From Tillus elongatus (taxonomy: Eukaryota > Arthropoda > Insecta > Coleoptera > Cleridae), in contig OZ023267.1 of the NCBI GenBank assembly GCA_964006375.1, forward strand, positions 19,034,539-19,098,538: DNA of 64,000 nucleotides. The letters are read 5' to 3'. Shown piece by piece: positions 20,706-31,697 of the stretch; position 1 is the stretch's first letter; each line of letters opens with the position of its first letter. The position numbers and the translations under genes are program-made. The notes under the pieces are model-generated. The model searched no databases. It saw only the letters and a program-made list of their open reading frames with translations, and was not told where the DNA came from.

Positions 20706-21334
20706 TTAAAATGTCATCTGTCAAAGATGGGACGTCATCGATTTTTTTTTAAATCCCAACAAACTAGAAACAAATTTTTGACAAAAAAATTGAAGTAGAG
20801 ATGATTTTTTTGAAAATTATTGATTGGGAATTCGACAAATGAGTTTAGAAGCAATTGTATAGCAAATTTAATTGGCTTTCATTTTTATTTGGAAAATATT
20901 TTTCTACACTGCACCGAACATATAAGCAAAAATCCAAAATAATAGGACCTTTGCACCCCCCTCCCGCTTTACCACACTACCCAGTGGCAGGAACTTTTAG
21001 TGTGTTTACCTCCTAACTATTCCTAACAAAGTCCTGAAGTCGAAAATTCTCGCATATCCATGCGATCTACAATCCATTCATTGGCTGTACTATAATGTTT
21101 TAATGATTGTTAAAGGATATCTTTGACGGTAGCGGAAAATTTGACATTGTAATTATATACATGTAAAAATTACAAATTTTCAGAAGTTTTTGCGTGCATC
21201 TGTTGCGATATAAAGCATATTTTGTAATCGCATTAGATTGACAGTGTTTAAAACGTTTTTGTAAATGATTATAACAAAATATTAAGCAATAATGGATACA
21301 AACTAAGTTTTAACTTTGAAATATATGCCAGAGA

Positions 21335-22437
21335 CAAAAAAGTTAGAGTACAACCCGTCCCCAAGAAAGAATCCAAAGCGCTTCCTAGCAACAACAGGCC
21401 TATTTCTCTCCTTTCAGTCGTCTCTAAAGTGATGGAAAACTATAAAAACACCGAATTACTAAAATTTCTTGAAAAACACAGTCTAATCCACGACAGGCAG
21501 TATGGATTCCGTCAGCGCAGATCAACTGCCGACCTCCTTTCCTTTGTCACCCGTTCTTGGAACAAGTCTATGGAACTACACGGTGAATCCCAGATTGTCG
21601 CTCTAGACATATCCAAAGCATTCGACCAGGTCGCTGCTTAAAAAACTTCCGGCCTATGGCCTACCACCAAAACTCTGAACCTGCACAGCAAATTTTCTCT
21701 CCAACCGGAGCTCTGATGTCGTGGATGGCCATTCATCTAAACTGTATCTAATTAATGCAGGAGTTCCTCAAGGTACAGCTTTAGCCCCTACTTTGTTTCT
21801 TCTCCACATGAATGAACTCCTCTCTAGCACATCCAACCCAGTTCACAGTTACGCGGACGACAACACCCTCCACTCAAATATACAATATTCTAAGCCTGTC
21901 TCTTTAGCCCAATTAGATGAGGATCGCAGACTCATGGACGGTTCTGTCTCTGTGGATCTCCAAAAAATATTATACTGGGGAAGTAGAACTCTTGTACAAT
22001 TCAACCCCACCAAATCCCAGTCTTGCTTTCTTTCTCATAAGAGATACACCAGCCCTAGACCCATCACAATGAACAACCAAGTTATTCAAAATTACGAGTC
22101 CTTTTCACTTGTTGGCATTTCTGTGGATCGAAATCTCAATTGGCCCCCAACATGTCACATCAATTGCAGAAGCGGCTGCTAAGAAATTAGGTTTCCTCTT
22201 CCGGGCTCGCAAATACTTTTCACCAGCTAATCTGTATACCTTATATACTTCACAAATAAGGCCAAACCTCAAATACTGCTCCCACATCTGGAGTGCCGCT
22301 GCCGCTTCTACACTCGCTATCCTGGACTCCATTCAGAAGAGAGCTATACGTCTCATCGGTGACCCTACCCTCACCCAAAGGCTGCCATCCCTTGCCCATC
22401 GACGTGCTGTTGGTGATCTCTCTCTCTCTCCCTCCCT

Positions 22438-22478
<41 letters not shown>

Positions 22479-22800
22479 GTGGATATCTGCACGGTCACTG
22501 CTCAGAGGAGCTTTCTTCCATACTTCCTTCACCTGCTGCCCCCAACAGATCTACCAGGGGAACAGAGCGAATGCACCATTTTACTGTCCAGGTCACCAGA
22601 CATAGAACATCTTATTATGCCCGCTCTTTTGTCCCGAGGACTTCCAAGTTGTGGAATTCTTTGCCGGCACATGTTTTTCCTTCTCCTCCGACCCTCCAAA
22701 CCTTCAAGTCCAGAATTAACAAGTTGCCTCTTTTCTCCATGTCGACACCCACGGTACGATAGTATTTAGGCTGTAAGCCCTCATGGTGTGTTGTTAAAGT
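21335..22800 (+). pseudogene. LINE family A, copy 2 (RT domain to 3' end)
   Basis: Begins with the SNNRPISLLSVVSKVMENY block and runs through HSLIHDRQYGFRQRRSTADL. LDISKAFDQV (near 21608) has the first catalytic Asp. After a frameshift, NAGVPQGTALAPTLFLLH (near 21755) and HSYADDNTLHS (near 21850) have the YADD pair. A second frameshift near 22150 leads into the thumb region LGFLFRARKYF...RAIRLIGDPTL. An expanded CT tract (22421-22477) interrupts the GDLSL-FYRYLHGHC region. The tail ends TPTVR stop near 22767, then TTAGGCTGTAAGCCC and an A-rich end. Frameshifts make it non-functional. Confidence 0.9.
22421..22477. repeat. CT-rich microsatellite inside LINE copy 2
   Basis: CTCTCTCTC / CCCTCCCTCCC run at the position where sister copies have a short CTCTCT seed in the codons for SLFYRY (copy 3 at 28780 has an intermediate length). 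Confidence 0.9.
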
Positions 22801-23685
22801 ATATTTAAAAAAACGTGGATATTTATGAAAACTTGCTGGAAAAAAGGATATTTCGCTACCAAAACGCACTTGCTGCAATTTTGTCTTATTCCTGGGCCAG
22901 CAGCAAGTAGCAAATAACATCATTAAAGGTATTGTGAAGGGCAGTACATCTAAATCCGCTCGGATTTTGCGCTATTTCGCCAACTATTCTACACAAGTGC
23001 AAGAATGTTCGCTTTACTGACTTAATGAAATCCTCATTGTATCCCCCAGTATAAAGTTGAGTTTTATTAGGCGACTGGTATCAGATTCTTCGGGAATTTC
23101 GGATAGTTGTGTTAAGGGTGCCCTTTATTTGCAGTTAACTACACTATTCGGTTCTTATTTAAGGGAACAAAGTTGTTTTCTATACTCAGTTTCAGCTTTT
23201 CAGACTTAAAGCTTTGTGAGAACAGAATGCGATTCGGAGAGTTAACCTAAGAATGCGATAAGTTATAAGACACTAAACTCATAAAAGGTATCATGGGAGA
23301 GATAGCAAACAGCAGTTTATTGGATTTCCACGTTTAAAGCGTTGAATGAAAGTGTGATTTCGTTTTAGCGAAGTAGTAATTGTTTTCTATTTATCATCTG
23401 CAATTAAATTAAATGTAAACTGAATCTTTCTATTCCCACAACTGACGGTGCAAATCTGTCTTGAAAACAAATTTCAATAAAAGTTAAATCACTTTTATAA
23501 AGGAGATATGAATAATGCTAAATCAGTGGCGGCTCGTGACTTTGGGAGTGGGTGAAGAAGAATCGGCGCATCCAGGGAGACGAAGACCCCCCTGCGCCGC
23601 ATATGATTTTTTTTAATTTTCAAGGTCACGTGTTCTCCTGGCACTTCAGTATTTAAATGAAAAATCCATTTGTACAAAGAAGTCT
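22801..23685. other. No gene; orphan hAT-type terminus
   Basis: AT-rich. At 23525 CAGTGGCGGCTCGTGACTTT matches the hAT inverted terminus at 40855 (CAGTGGCGGCTTGA) in the same orientation, so a hAT end or solo piece starts here; no second terminus was found. Near 22853 TTTCGCTACCAAAACGCACT is a diverged copy of the terminus at 23991. Confidence 0.5.
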
Positions 23686-23991
23686 GGACGCAGCAAGTAC
23701 GTTATGGTAGTGAATTTTCATAAAAATGTTTTTAGATAGCAAACATGTGTTTTTTTAAGAAGACAGGCATCAAATTTGGTTACCAGTATAACCTATATAG
23801 TAGAAACAATGTGCCATGTTTCATCAAAACAACTTTATTGTTTGAAAATGTACAAAAATTTCCGAAAGTAAACTCAGTGTTCCCGGAAAAACTCGTTTCT
23901 TTGTCAACTTTATAGGTTAATAGCAATTTGCGCTATTCAAATATGAGGCATTCAATCAAAATTCGCTACCATAACGCACTTGCTGCGTCCG
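23686..23991. mobile_element. Small element with 33-bp terminal inverted repeats
   Basis: Left end GGACGCAGCAAGTACGTTAT then GGTAGTGAATTTT; right end AAAATTCGCTACCATAAC then GCACTTGCTGCGTCC. The two ends are inverted complements over about 33 bp with only two differences. The interior has the CAAATTTGGTTACC and TCCGAAAGTAAAC boxes of the dispersed family seen at 15000-15240. Single ends occur near 16748, 22853, 29390, 30352, 40537 and 59549. No target duplication is evident. It is best called a MITE-like element of unknown superfamily. Confidence 0.65.
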
Positions 23992-24019
23992 CAATTTCTT
24001 TTCTTACAAACATGCATTA

Positions 24020-24530
24020 TATTTGGATGGAAAATGCAAAAATGCAATAAGATAAGGCGTGTTCGACTAAAAAAAAAGAAAATTTGTATCACCAACGACT
24101 TATGGGCCACCTGTGATTGTAGAAGTAATTTTTTAAGATGTAGATCAAGACGCCCTATAATTAGTGTATACAATTTTTTTCATATCTTGTATAATAACGG
24201 ATATATTGAACATTATTGATTTTTTACGAAAATTCGACAACAATTATATACCATTAAACGATAAACTCTATAGCTACGACTACTGCTAAAGCATCAGAGA
24301 AAGGGTCGATTTGAAATGAATTTTCTGGAAATATTATAGTAAAATGAAGAACAATGACGGCTGAAACTAAGACTTCAAGGCTTGTAAAACATTGTTCTTG
24401 AGACATTTTCTTTCCATAGTCCGTGTTTTCAGATTCTTTGCCAAAATTTTGCCAATTTTGACGTTTTAAATCGCGACTTTGACGTTTTGAGGAAAACCCC
24501 AATTTATTATATATATCTTTAAATGCCTGC
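24020..24530 (-). repeat. Inverted copy of the 15390-16050 repeat block
   Basis: Minus-strand counterpart of the block at 15390-16050. Shared boxes include CACCAACGACTTATGGGCCA (24090), CATATCTTGTATAATAACGG (24181) and AAATCGCGACTTTGACGTTT (24468). The block order is preserved when reversed. The 92-codon minus ORF here (24254-24532) overlaps the repeat and has no recognisable domain. Confidence 0.65.
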
Positions 24531-24557
24531 AACTTTTTTGTCGTTCAACCTACAAAG

Positions 24558-24722
24558 TCTTTAAACAGATAGGTAGCGAAGCTACCGAGGCAGGCTGCAC
24601 AATCAGAGCAGAACTTTCAGAGAAAAGCACTGAGTTCAACCTATGATATGTCTTTTTCTCTGAAAGTTCTGCTCTGATTGTGCAGTCTGCCTCAGCAGCT
24701 TCTCTACCTATATTTTAAAGAC
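24558..24722. repeat. Near-perfect hairpin with 69-bp arms
   Basis: The left arm 24558-24626 and right arm 24654-24722 are inverted complements, most strongly over GCACAATCAGAGCAGAACTT and TCAGAGAAAA, with a 27-bp loop. The outer parts (TCTTTAAA, ATAGGTAG) also pair. MITE-like foldback; no coding capacity. Confidence 0.85.
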
Positions 24723-25060
24723 ATTAGATTGTAGTGCGTCAGTGCACTTTAACCTTAACTTGCACAGGTTCTGACCCGTTTTTTGCTACTTTTGCATTGT
24801 TGTTTTTACTGGATGGAGGTGCTTTGACCAAGCTTTGGACATTTAGATGTTTTTAACTTTTAACTTCTCAGTTTTTAGCTTCAGCTTTTTTAGCTTTTTA
24901 GCTTTGATTTTACAAATGTAACTGTTATAGAGTGTGTTCGTTTTGACTTTAATTTCTATGTAGACTTTGCTAGTAAGACTGTTTAGAATTGTGTAACTGC
25001 TTGTGTCATGGGATAATTGCCGACCCACCGGAAACTTTGTTTCTGACACAACCACCTTTT
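24723..25060. other. No recognisable gene
   Basis: A short purine/pyrimidine-skewed stretch (TTTTAACTTTTAACTTCTC, TTTTTAGCTTTTTAGCTTT near 24850-24900). The 70-codon minus ORF is low-complexity Lys/Leu and not credible. Confidence 0.5.
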
Positions 25061-25079
25061 GTAATGTTTTAGGAAGCCC

Positions 25080-25114
25080 CTGAAGTTGGCTTGTGATATG
25101 AGCCGAAACGCGTA
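25080..25114 (+). ncRNA. Hammerhead ribozyme-like motif, type 2
   Basis: Plus strand: CTGAAGT (CUGANGA with the last A changed to U), one extra T, stem II GGCT...AGCC with loop TGTGATATG, then GAA, A-CGCG-T, and A as the cleavage-site nucleotide (GTA triplet). Stem I is long: GGAAGCCC before the core can pair with GGGTTTTT after it (8 bp including wobbles). The same extra nucleotide after the core as in type 1 suggests a related PLE-type hammerhead. A type 1 PLE end fragment lies 110 bp downstream. The A-to-U core change may mean this copy is inactive. Confidence 0.5.
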
Positions 25115-25221
25115 GGGTTTTTGCTAATAAATTCAGTCTGGAGTGTAGCCTTGTCTGTTTTACCTTAGAAGTATGTCTACCCCAGACGTTGTGACGTTCA
25201 GAAGTTATAGGTCTTTAAAAC

Positions 25222-25284
25222 ATGTGTATGTGTTGTGGTGATTTGGGTTTCTCAAAGTGTACTTATCAGTGCTCGTCACAGGTT
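25222..25284 (+). mobile_element. PLE terminal fragment, plus orientation
   Basis: TGTGTTGTGGTGATTTGGGT then CAAAGTGTACTTATCAG and CTCGTCACAGGTTC match the far end of the PLE pLTR (compare minus strand 40742-40800 and 35770-35815). The hammerhead core is absent upstream of it, so only the last about 60 bp are present. Confidence 0.7.
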
Positions 25285-26596
25285 CTTAGTCATTTACAAC
25301 TGCTTTACATATTGCATTTATCGTTGTATATATATTTATACAGTCGGCGATGTAACGACTAATTTTGCGTGGATCATAGAAAAAGTCGATGATTCAAGGG
25401 GTCGTGTAACTAAGAAACTCTCTATCTTAAATCGAGGGATAAATCCCGCCTAAGGCCACACTTATAACCCTAAGAACACGTTGCATGTACAGCTAATCAC
25501 CTTAGACGAGGTTACACGTCATTTTGAAGCCCATCTTTGCGAACGTGTCATTTAAAGATAATTGAGATGCCATTTTCATGAAGTTTTCAGAACTAATTTT
25601 ACGCCACGATCTTGCACGTGCTTACTAGACGGAAATGAGAAAGATGGAAACAAGAGTATGCGAGTTGTTTCCTAAGTAGCTAACTCTATTAGATGATAGG
25701 TAGATTCATTAATTCTATTTGCGGGACCAGTCTAATAGTCTAGCATATACGAGACACAACCTTTTACAACATAATAAGTCCACAATAAGATACATCTTTA
25801 TACAGAATTTTATCTAAATATCAAGAGATGGTGATAAGGAATGATAATTTAGAGAAATATGAAAAATGTCCCATTTTTTAACCATTTAAGTTTCAGGTGC
25901 CCTAAGGAGTTTTGTGAAAACTTTAATAGATATAGTAAAATAGTAGTATTATTAATAAATTTATACATCTTTTTCTATTTTTGAAAAATGTGCTAAACCC
26001 TTTATAGATAGATAGGCTTTATTTCACTAAGCTGTTTCAAAAAATATGTATATGTTTACCAAATATTATAAATTGATATATTCAATTATAATAATAGCTA
26101 CTTATAATCTTAATACTAAAATATACATTCAAATGTCTAAATAAAAAGCACATGCATAATTTTAAAAATAATAACACCCAATCCAAGAGTATATACAATA
26201 CAAACAACAACAACAACAAACACAGAAAGTAAACGTATCAAAAAGATATTGTTGGTCCTTCGATAAGATTAAAATTTAAATAAAATGACGAGGACATTGA
26301 CACAAGTAGAAAAAACATGTTGTTGCGACAAAAATTAACCTGTCGAATAAAAACACGTATTTATCAATTTATTATTTTAAGGCATTTTTTTTAATACTGG
26401 CAAATGACTATAGAGTTTTGCCGACGTTTAATAGGGCGACCGTTTGTAGTCAGCCGAGTGATGCTTAGTTAGTAACAGTTTTCTTTTCGGATTTGATCGT
26501 GATTTAGGTTAGGTGTTGTAACTAATACTACTAAAAAAACTTCTTATCGTAATTTTCTAGAAGCAACTGATTTTAATGCCTATATACAAGGTTTTC
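25285..26596. other. AT-rich; probable minus-strand LINE 3' terminus near 26005
   Basis: At 26000-26030 the minus strand reads AATAAAGCCTATCTATCTAT, a polyadenylation signal followed by a short (TATC) run, as at the 3' end of the LINE at 63920-63950. No ORF accompanies it. A (CAA)n run lies at 26202-26221. No gene recognised. Confidence 0.4.
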
Positions 26597-26599
26597 AAG

Positions 26600-28020
26600 A
26601 AAAACGTTTCAACTGCCAACTTATAACGTGAAAATTACATTTCTGACGTCGCCTACTTCTGAATGATAACACCGTGATAAGTTTTTTTTAAACGAATGCC
26701 ATATTTTTCTGTTGTTTTTCCACAAACCGGATCACTACTTAAAAGAAGATGAAAAATAATTGGCTACCTGACCTAACAATTTCTTTGAAAAACAGCATTA
26801 TTTACTTTAAAAAATGGAAACGTAAATTTAATAAGAAATACTCACCGTTTTCATTTAGAACGAGTTTTCTTTAAAATAATGAAATTTTTCTTCACTTTTC
26901 TAAAGTAATGAACACTTAATTTTGTGATTTTTAATACGTTGTCATGTAACTAGTTGACAGGTGGAACAAAAAGTAAAGTCAAAATCAATTTTTAGAAACA
27001 CTCGTTTAATAAATAGAATTTATAGATTATTTTCTGTTATCAGTATTAAGTTATCGCACTTTTATCGGAGTGTGGATTTGGAAATCATTGAATAAAGACA
27101 ATAATTCTAAACCGTTAATTCATTTCAATTCCTGTCGTTTAAATTAATTAATAGTGGTGAAAGTGCAAAAGCGCTAAAATTAATCAATTATAATTCGAAT
27201 TTAACAAAAAATGGCATATTTAACCGAAAGGGAAAGAAAATAGATATTAATGTAGATTATATATGGCGACAGGAGAAATGATCAGGAAGCATGCGAGTTA
27301 TTTAACCAACAATATTCTGATAAACCGCGAATTTCAAGAGCTACAGTAAGTAAATTGGTTTCCAAATTCACAGAAACGGGATCCGTAAAAGATTTGCCTC
27401 GACCAAATATTCACGATGCAGATGTGCTCCATCAAGACGGGGCGCCTCCTCACCTTGGTGTAGAGGTCCGTTAATATCTAGATGTCACATTTCCTGGAAC
27501 ATGGATAGGGCGTTCCCCAGACTTGACTCCCTTGGATTTTTTCTGTGAGGGGGGGGGGGGATTTAAAATCGAAAGTTTATTTCAACATACCAAATCATTT
27601 AGAGGAGCCACAGCAAATAATTTGCGCTGATGTGGAGCAAATTAGTCCTGACATTTTTGAGAGCGGTGTACCAAGTGTTTACACTCGTATCGGTCAATGG
27701 CAAACGGTAAGTGGAGAACAATTTGAACATTTGCGCTAAATTTTGTTTGCTTTTCTTGGTTCAATAATTTTTTCCATCAAATTTACGTTTCAATTTTTTT
27801 AAGTAAATAATGCTATTTAAAAAAAATTGATGTCAGGTACCAATTTTTTTTCATAACCATTTAAGTATAAGCAGGTCTATGGAAAATAGGAAAAAACGGT
27901 TGTCATTTAAAAACTTAGGATGACGTCACCATTCAGAAATAGGTAACGTCATAAATGTAATTCCTAGGTCATAAGTTGGCAATTTAAAAGCTACACTTGA
28001 CCTGCCCGAATGTTTTTCTC
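26600..28020 (+). mobile_element. Long-TIR mariner/Tc3-type element, internally deleted
   Basis: About 220 bp at each end are inverted complements. The left arm (about 26607-26830) has TGCCAACTTATAACG, AATTACATTTCTGACGT and GCATTATTTACTTTAAAAAA; the right arm (27775-27990) shows the same boxes reversed, such as ACGTCATAAATGTAATTCCT and GTCATAAGTTGGCAATTT. A further outer AGAAAAAC match may extend the arms to about 26597 and 28020. The interior holds a transposase remnant (27211-27739). Confidence 0.7.
27211..27739 (+). pseudogene. mariner/Tc3-type transposase, head joined to tail by deletion
   Basis: Starts MAYLTERER with a stop, continues with FNQQYSDKPRISRATVSKLV and SKFTETGSVKDLPRP, the N-terminal helix-turn-helix type of this superfamily. 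It then jumps directly to HQDGAPPHLGVEVR (second catalytic Asp) and GRSPDLTPLDFF (third Asp). About 150 residues, including the first Asp box, are deleted. A G-run near 27549 shifts the frame into the last ORF (27545-27739), which ends VSGEQFEHLR, a normal C-terminus. It lies between the long inverted repeats at 26600-28020. Inactive. Confidence 0.8.
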
Positions 28021-28054
28021 GAAAAAATTAAGTATGGCATTTATGAATTATGTT

Positions 28055-29125
28055 CGAAACTCTCCAACTGGAGCATTTCTGTTGTGGATGGCCATTCCTC
28101 TAAACTATATCCTTTTAATGCAGGAGTTCCTCAAGGTTCAGCTATAGCCCCTACTTTGTTTCTTATCCACATCAACGACCTCCTCTCTAGCACATCCAAC
28201 CCAGTTCACAGTTACGCGGACGACAGCACCCTACACTCAAATATACAATATTCTAAGCCTGTCTCTTTGGCCCAACTAGATGATGATCGCAGACACATGA
28301 AGGGTTCTGTCTCCGTGGACCTCCAAAAAATATTAGACTGGGGAAGTAGAAATCTTGTACAATTCAACCCCACCAAATCTCAGTATTGCTTTCTTTCTCA
28401 TATAAGATACACCAGCCCTAGAACCATCACAATGAACAACCAAGTTATTCAAAGTAATGAGTCCTTTTCACTTGTTGGCATTTCTGTGGATCGAAATCTC
28501 AATGGGCACCAACATGTCACATCAAGTGCAGAAGCGGCTGCTAAGAAATTATGTTTTCTCTTCCGGGCTCGCAAATACTTTTCACCAGCTAATCTCTATA
28601 CCTTATATACTTCACAAATAAGGCCAAACCTTGAATACTGCTCCCACATCTGGGGTGCTGCTGCTGCTTCTACACTCGCTATCCTGGACTCTATTTAGAA
28701 GAGCGCTATACGTCTCCTTGGTGACCCTACCCTCACCCAAAGCCGGCCATCCCTTGCCCACCGACGTGCCGTTGGTGGCCTCTCTCTCTCTCTCTTTCTC
28801 TTTTATAGATATCTGCACGGGCAGTGCTCAGAGGAGCTTTCTTTCATACTTCCTCCACTTGCTGCCCCCAACAGATCTACCAGGTGGACAGAGCGAATGC
28901 ACCCTTTTACTGTCCAGGTCACCAGACATAGAACATCTTGTTATGCCCGCTCTTTTGTCCCGAGGACTTCCAAGTTCTGGAACTCCTTGCCGACACATGT
29001 TTTTCCTTCTCCACCGAACCTCAAAGTCCAGAAATAACAAGTTGCCTCTTTCTTCCTTGTCGACACCCACGGTACGATAGTATTTAGGCTGTAAGCCCTC
29101 GTGGTGTGTTGTTGAAATAAAAAAT
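28055..29125 (+). pseudogene. LINE family A, copy 3
   Basis: Truncated just before the VVDGHSSKLYP block; the first in-family residues are LSNWSISVV. GVPQGSAIAPTLFLIH, HSYADDSTLHS (near 28215) and the thumb region up to STLAILDSI lie in one uninterrupted frame (to 28698). A TAG then replaces the Gln of IQKR, and the rest follows in the same or shifted frames to TPTVR stop near 29078, then TTAGGCTGTAAGCCC and an A-rich end. The YADD pair is intact but the first catalytic Asp is missing. Confidence 0.9.
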
Positions 29126-30344
29126 TAAAAAACTTTATGATCACACTGTATATAAGGCATACTCAAAATGTCATGTTTAGTAAAATACGGGTAACAGGAA
29201 TGCATGAGTCTTTGCTCGGAGTTAAAAATTTTTTTACGTTTTTCTCATGATAATTCACTTGTTCATTTTAATTTAAAACTAAACTGTTTGTTATTATTAC
29301 AGAGTGGTGACAAAGAAAATGATCTATCGGAATTAATTTTTTGAACAAAAATTTAACGAAATTTTCTATGATTAGTCTATGAGCTTTTGAATTCACTACC
29401 GCAAAGGATTTCCTGCGTCGGAACTTTTTTATGATATCTGTCAACCCCAAATAGAGTGCATTATATTTGTCCTTCACCCCACCTATAATAAGGAACAGCA
29501 TGTTAAAATCTTAAGACGCACTAGATAGATCCCGCAAGTTAGCGAAGAGAGATTTGTTTCCGGTTGGGATGACAGTTTCAGATCGACCAGTAGTAGAACA
29601 GTTGATTAGGCCCACGGGGGCGCTAGCTCTCATTTGAAGTACACGCATATTGCCCTATCCCTATTAATAATGTGTCCGCGGGGCACCACTCACTATTCGC
29701 TACATTACACCATGAAAACCGAACACGTGGATCAGCTCGTTTCTCTCGATCCTTCCACAGGACCCATATCAAAGATGTTGTCACATTCATTTTTTAGCTA
29801 CATTTACCCTTCTTATTCTCTAGCATATAATCTCCCAACTTCGCAATGGTATGTAGTAAATACAAGTAGAATTAATCTAGACATTTCTTAAATATAAAAA
29901 AACCTGCGTCCCCAAGACACCGTTATTATTTTGCAGCAAAAGTGTTAATTATCTTTTAAATCCTGAAGATTATAAATTTCTGGATGTTTGCCGGGACTTC
30001 AGAGCTTCGATGCTCAAGAAAAGAACAAGACATTTGGGTAAAGTGGGTTACACTGCTAGAGGCCACAAATTAAGAAACCAACAAAGCAAGTCCGAAAAGC
30101 ATTATTGTTGAAATGTCAATATGAAAGCACAGCGTAATAATACTGTTTATTATCCTGCGATGAGAAGGAGATGGGTTCTCAACATTTCTTCAGTCATATA
30201 ACCACGAGAGGGTTATTTACACAAGCATCTTTTTCAAATAAATTGATTCGTAAACATAGACGTAAAGCTTTTCGCATAGGTCCTGGTAGATATATTCTTT
30301 GTAACACGATCTGTCATTACGGTATGACCGGTCAGAAGACAAAA
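29126..30344. other. No recognisable gene
   Basis: ORFs of 60-85 codons (29634-29891, 30171-30353) have no domain I recognise. A terminus-like piece (TTCACTACCGCAAAGGATTTC, split here) at about 29392 is a diverged relative of the inverted terminus of the 23686-23991 element. Confidence 0.45.
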
Positions 30345-30650
30345 AAAGTCTGAACGCAGCAAGTGCGGTGTGTAGTAGCTTTCATTACAACATTTCAAAT
30401 CACGGATGTTTTTTTCCATTAAATGGATGGCATACGGTTTACAACAGAAATCTGCGACTTAAATTTGGTTGCCATAACTTTGTTTATTTCGGAAATACAA
30501 ACATTTTCCGCAAGGAAACACCTAATTTTCCGGGATAAATGGGTCTGATTTTCCTGGCTAACGAACTTATCCAAGCGATTCACAAAGGGAAGCTACTTAC
30601 AAACTTTCATTTTTCATTTTAATCGGCTGTTTATTTTTTGAGTTAGCAGT
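30345..30650 (-). repeat. Dispersed repeat, minus copy
   Basis: Starts with GAACGCAGCAAGTGCG (terminus motif of 23686-23991). Reversed, it carries the boxes of 15000-15240: TTGGTTGCCATAACTTTGTT, GATTTTCCTGGCTAACGAAC and TTTTTTGAGTTAGCAGTGTG. It shows that the 33-bp terminus and the 15000-15240 boxes belong to one element family. Confidence 0.6.
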
Positions 30651-30652
30651 GT

Positions 30653-30718
30653 GATAGAAATACATACATACACACACACGCGCGCGCGCGCGCACGTACA
30701 CGCACATGCGCAACAGTT
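30653..30718. repeat. (CA)n/(CG)n compound microsatellite
   Basis: CACACACACA then CGCGCGCGCGCGCG, followed by CACGTACACGCACATGCGC. An unusual CG-alternating core in otherwise AT-rich DNA. Confidence 0.9.
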
Positions 30719-30807
30719 AAAAGATAAATTTAGCTCCCACTTCATTAATCAGAACGATGTAGATAACAACTACTTGGCTTCCATCACATGGCAATTTCTT
30801 GACTCAC

Positions 30808-31540
30808 AATGACAAATTAAGGATATTTCAACGGATTCGAGGAGAGACCTGCTCAAAGAAATAACTCTCAAACATTATCGGATCAGAGCTCCTTTAAAGG
30901 GAGCTTGGTCTGATGATCCAGTTTACTGGAAGAGCTTTATAGAGCATCCAACAGTTTCCCACCAACAGTCGATAGCTTTCCGTCTAGCAAAGAACCGCTT
31001 AGCGGACCTGGTTTTTCTGAATAGGGCAGGAAAGATAGATTCAGACTTGTGTCCTTGGTGCCAAATAATCGGAACGTCCTGGGATCTCTTCGGGCAATAT
31101 CCCAAAACAAAGGATATATGGAATTTTATAAGGGGTATTTTTCTTGGTTTGTTAAATAGACCCTTATATGCGGTAGACATTTATGCTGGATTGTCAGCGG
31201 ACTTGGGGCCAATAAGTAAAATTTGCAATTTTTTGCTGAATCTTGCCAAGTCGACGATATACAATGTGCTAATGGATGTTTTCCTTGAAGAAAAGGACAT
31301 TAGACCATATTTGATTGTTTTCAAAATTCGTCTCAAGTCACGACTTTATAAGGAATTTATTTGGTATTCAGGGAAACATTACCTTGAGGGCTTTGTTAAA
31401 CAATGGTGTTATAAAAGAGTTTTATGCAGTGTAGAAAATGGAACATTATTTTGCAATATATAGTCTCATTACTGTGGCATTGAATACTGAGATAACGGCA
31501 TTTTCTGAGTAAATGTTGTTTAATAGTCCACCGTAATTGC
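30808..31540 (+). pseudogene. L1/Tx1-like LINE ORF2 C-terminal fragment
   Basis: An uninterrupted frame of about 217 codons runs from about 30810 to 31463 (no ATG start; the ORF simply opens after a stop). It includes YWKSFIEHP, FRLAKNRLADLVFLNRAG, a LCPWC knuckle-like pair near 31050, QYPKTKDIWNFIRGIF and a hydrophobic FLLNLAKSTIYNVLMDVF helix. The order AxRLxxxRLPTxxxLxRxG...CPxC...W resembles the C-terminus of L1/Tx1-type LINEs. The second Cys/His pair of a full knuckle is not seen. A short 3' UTR runs into an (AAT)n tail at 31541. Clade assignment is tentative. Confidence 0.6.
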
Positions 31541-31562
31541 TAATAATAATAATAATAATATC

Positions 31563-31630
<68 letters not shown>

Positions 31631-31646
31631 TAATAATAATAATAAC
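31541..31646. repeat. (AAT)n microsatellite, probable LINE tail
   Basis: Trinucleotide run following the LINE fragment, ending in a (CA)-rich stretch (31650-31690). The poly-Ile ORF on the minus strand is an artefact. Confidence 0.9.
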
Positions 31647-31697
31647 ACGTACATGCCTATGCGCACGCACGTACACGCACGCACACACACATATGTC

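Noticed and set aside
22250..22498. ORF with repeated Arg-Glu on the minus strand
   Set aside because: Translation of the CT microsatellite inside LINE copy 2; the plus strand encodes the LINE.
31446..31688. Poly-isoleucine minus-strand ORF
   Set aside because: Translation of an (AAT)n microsatellite.
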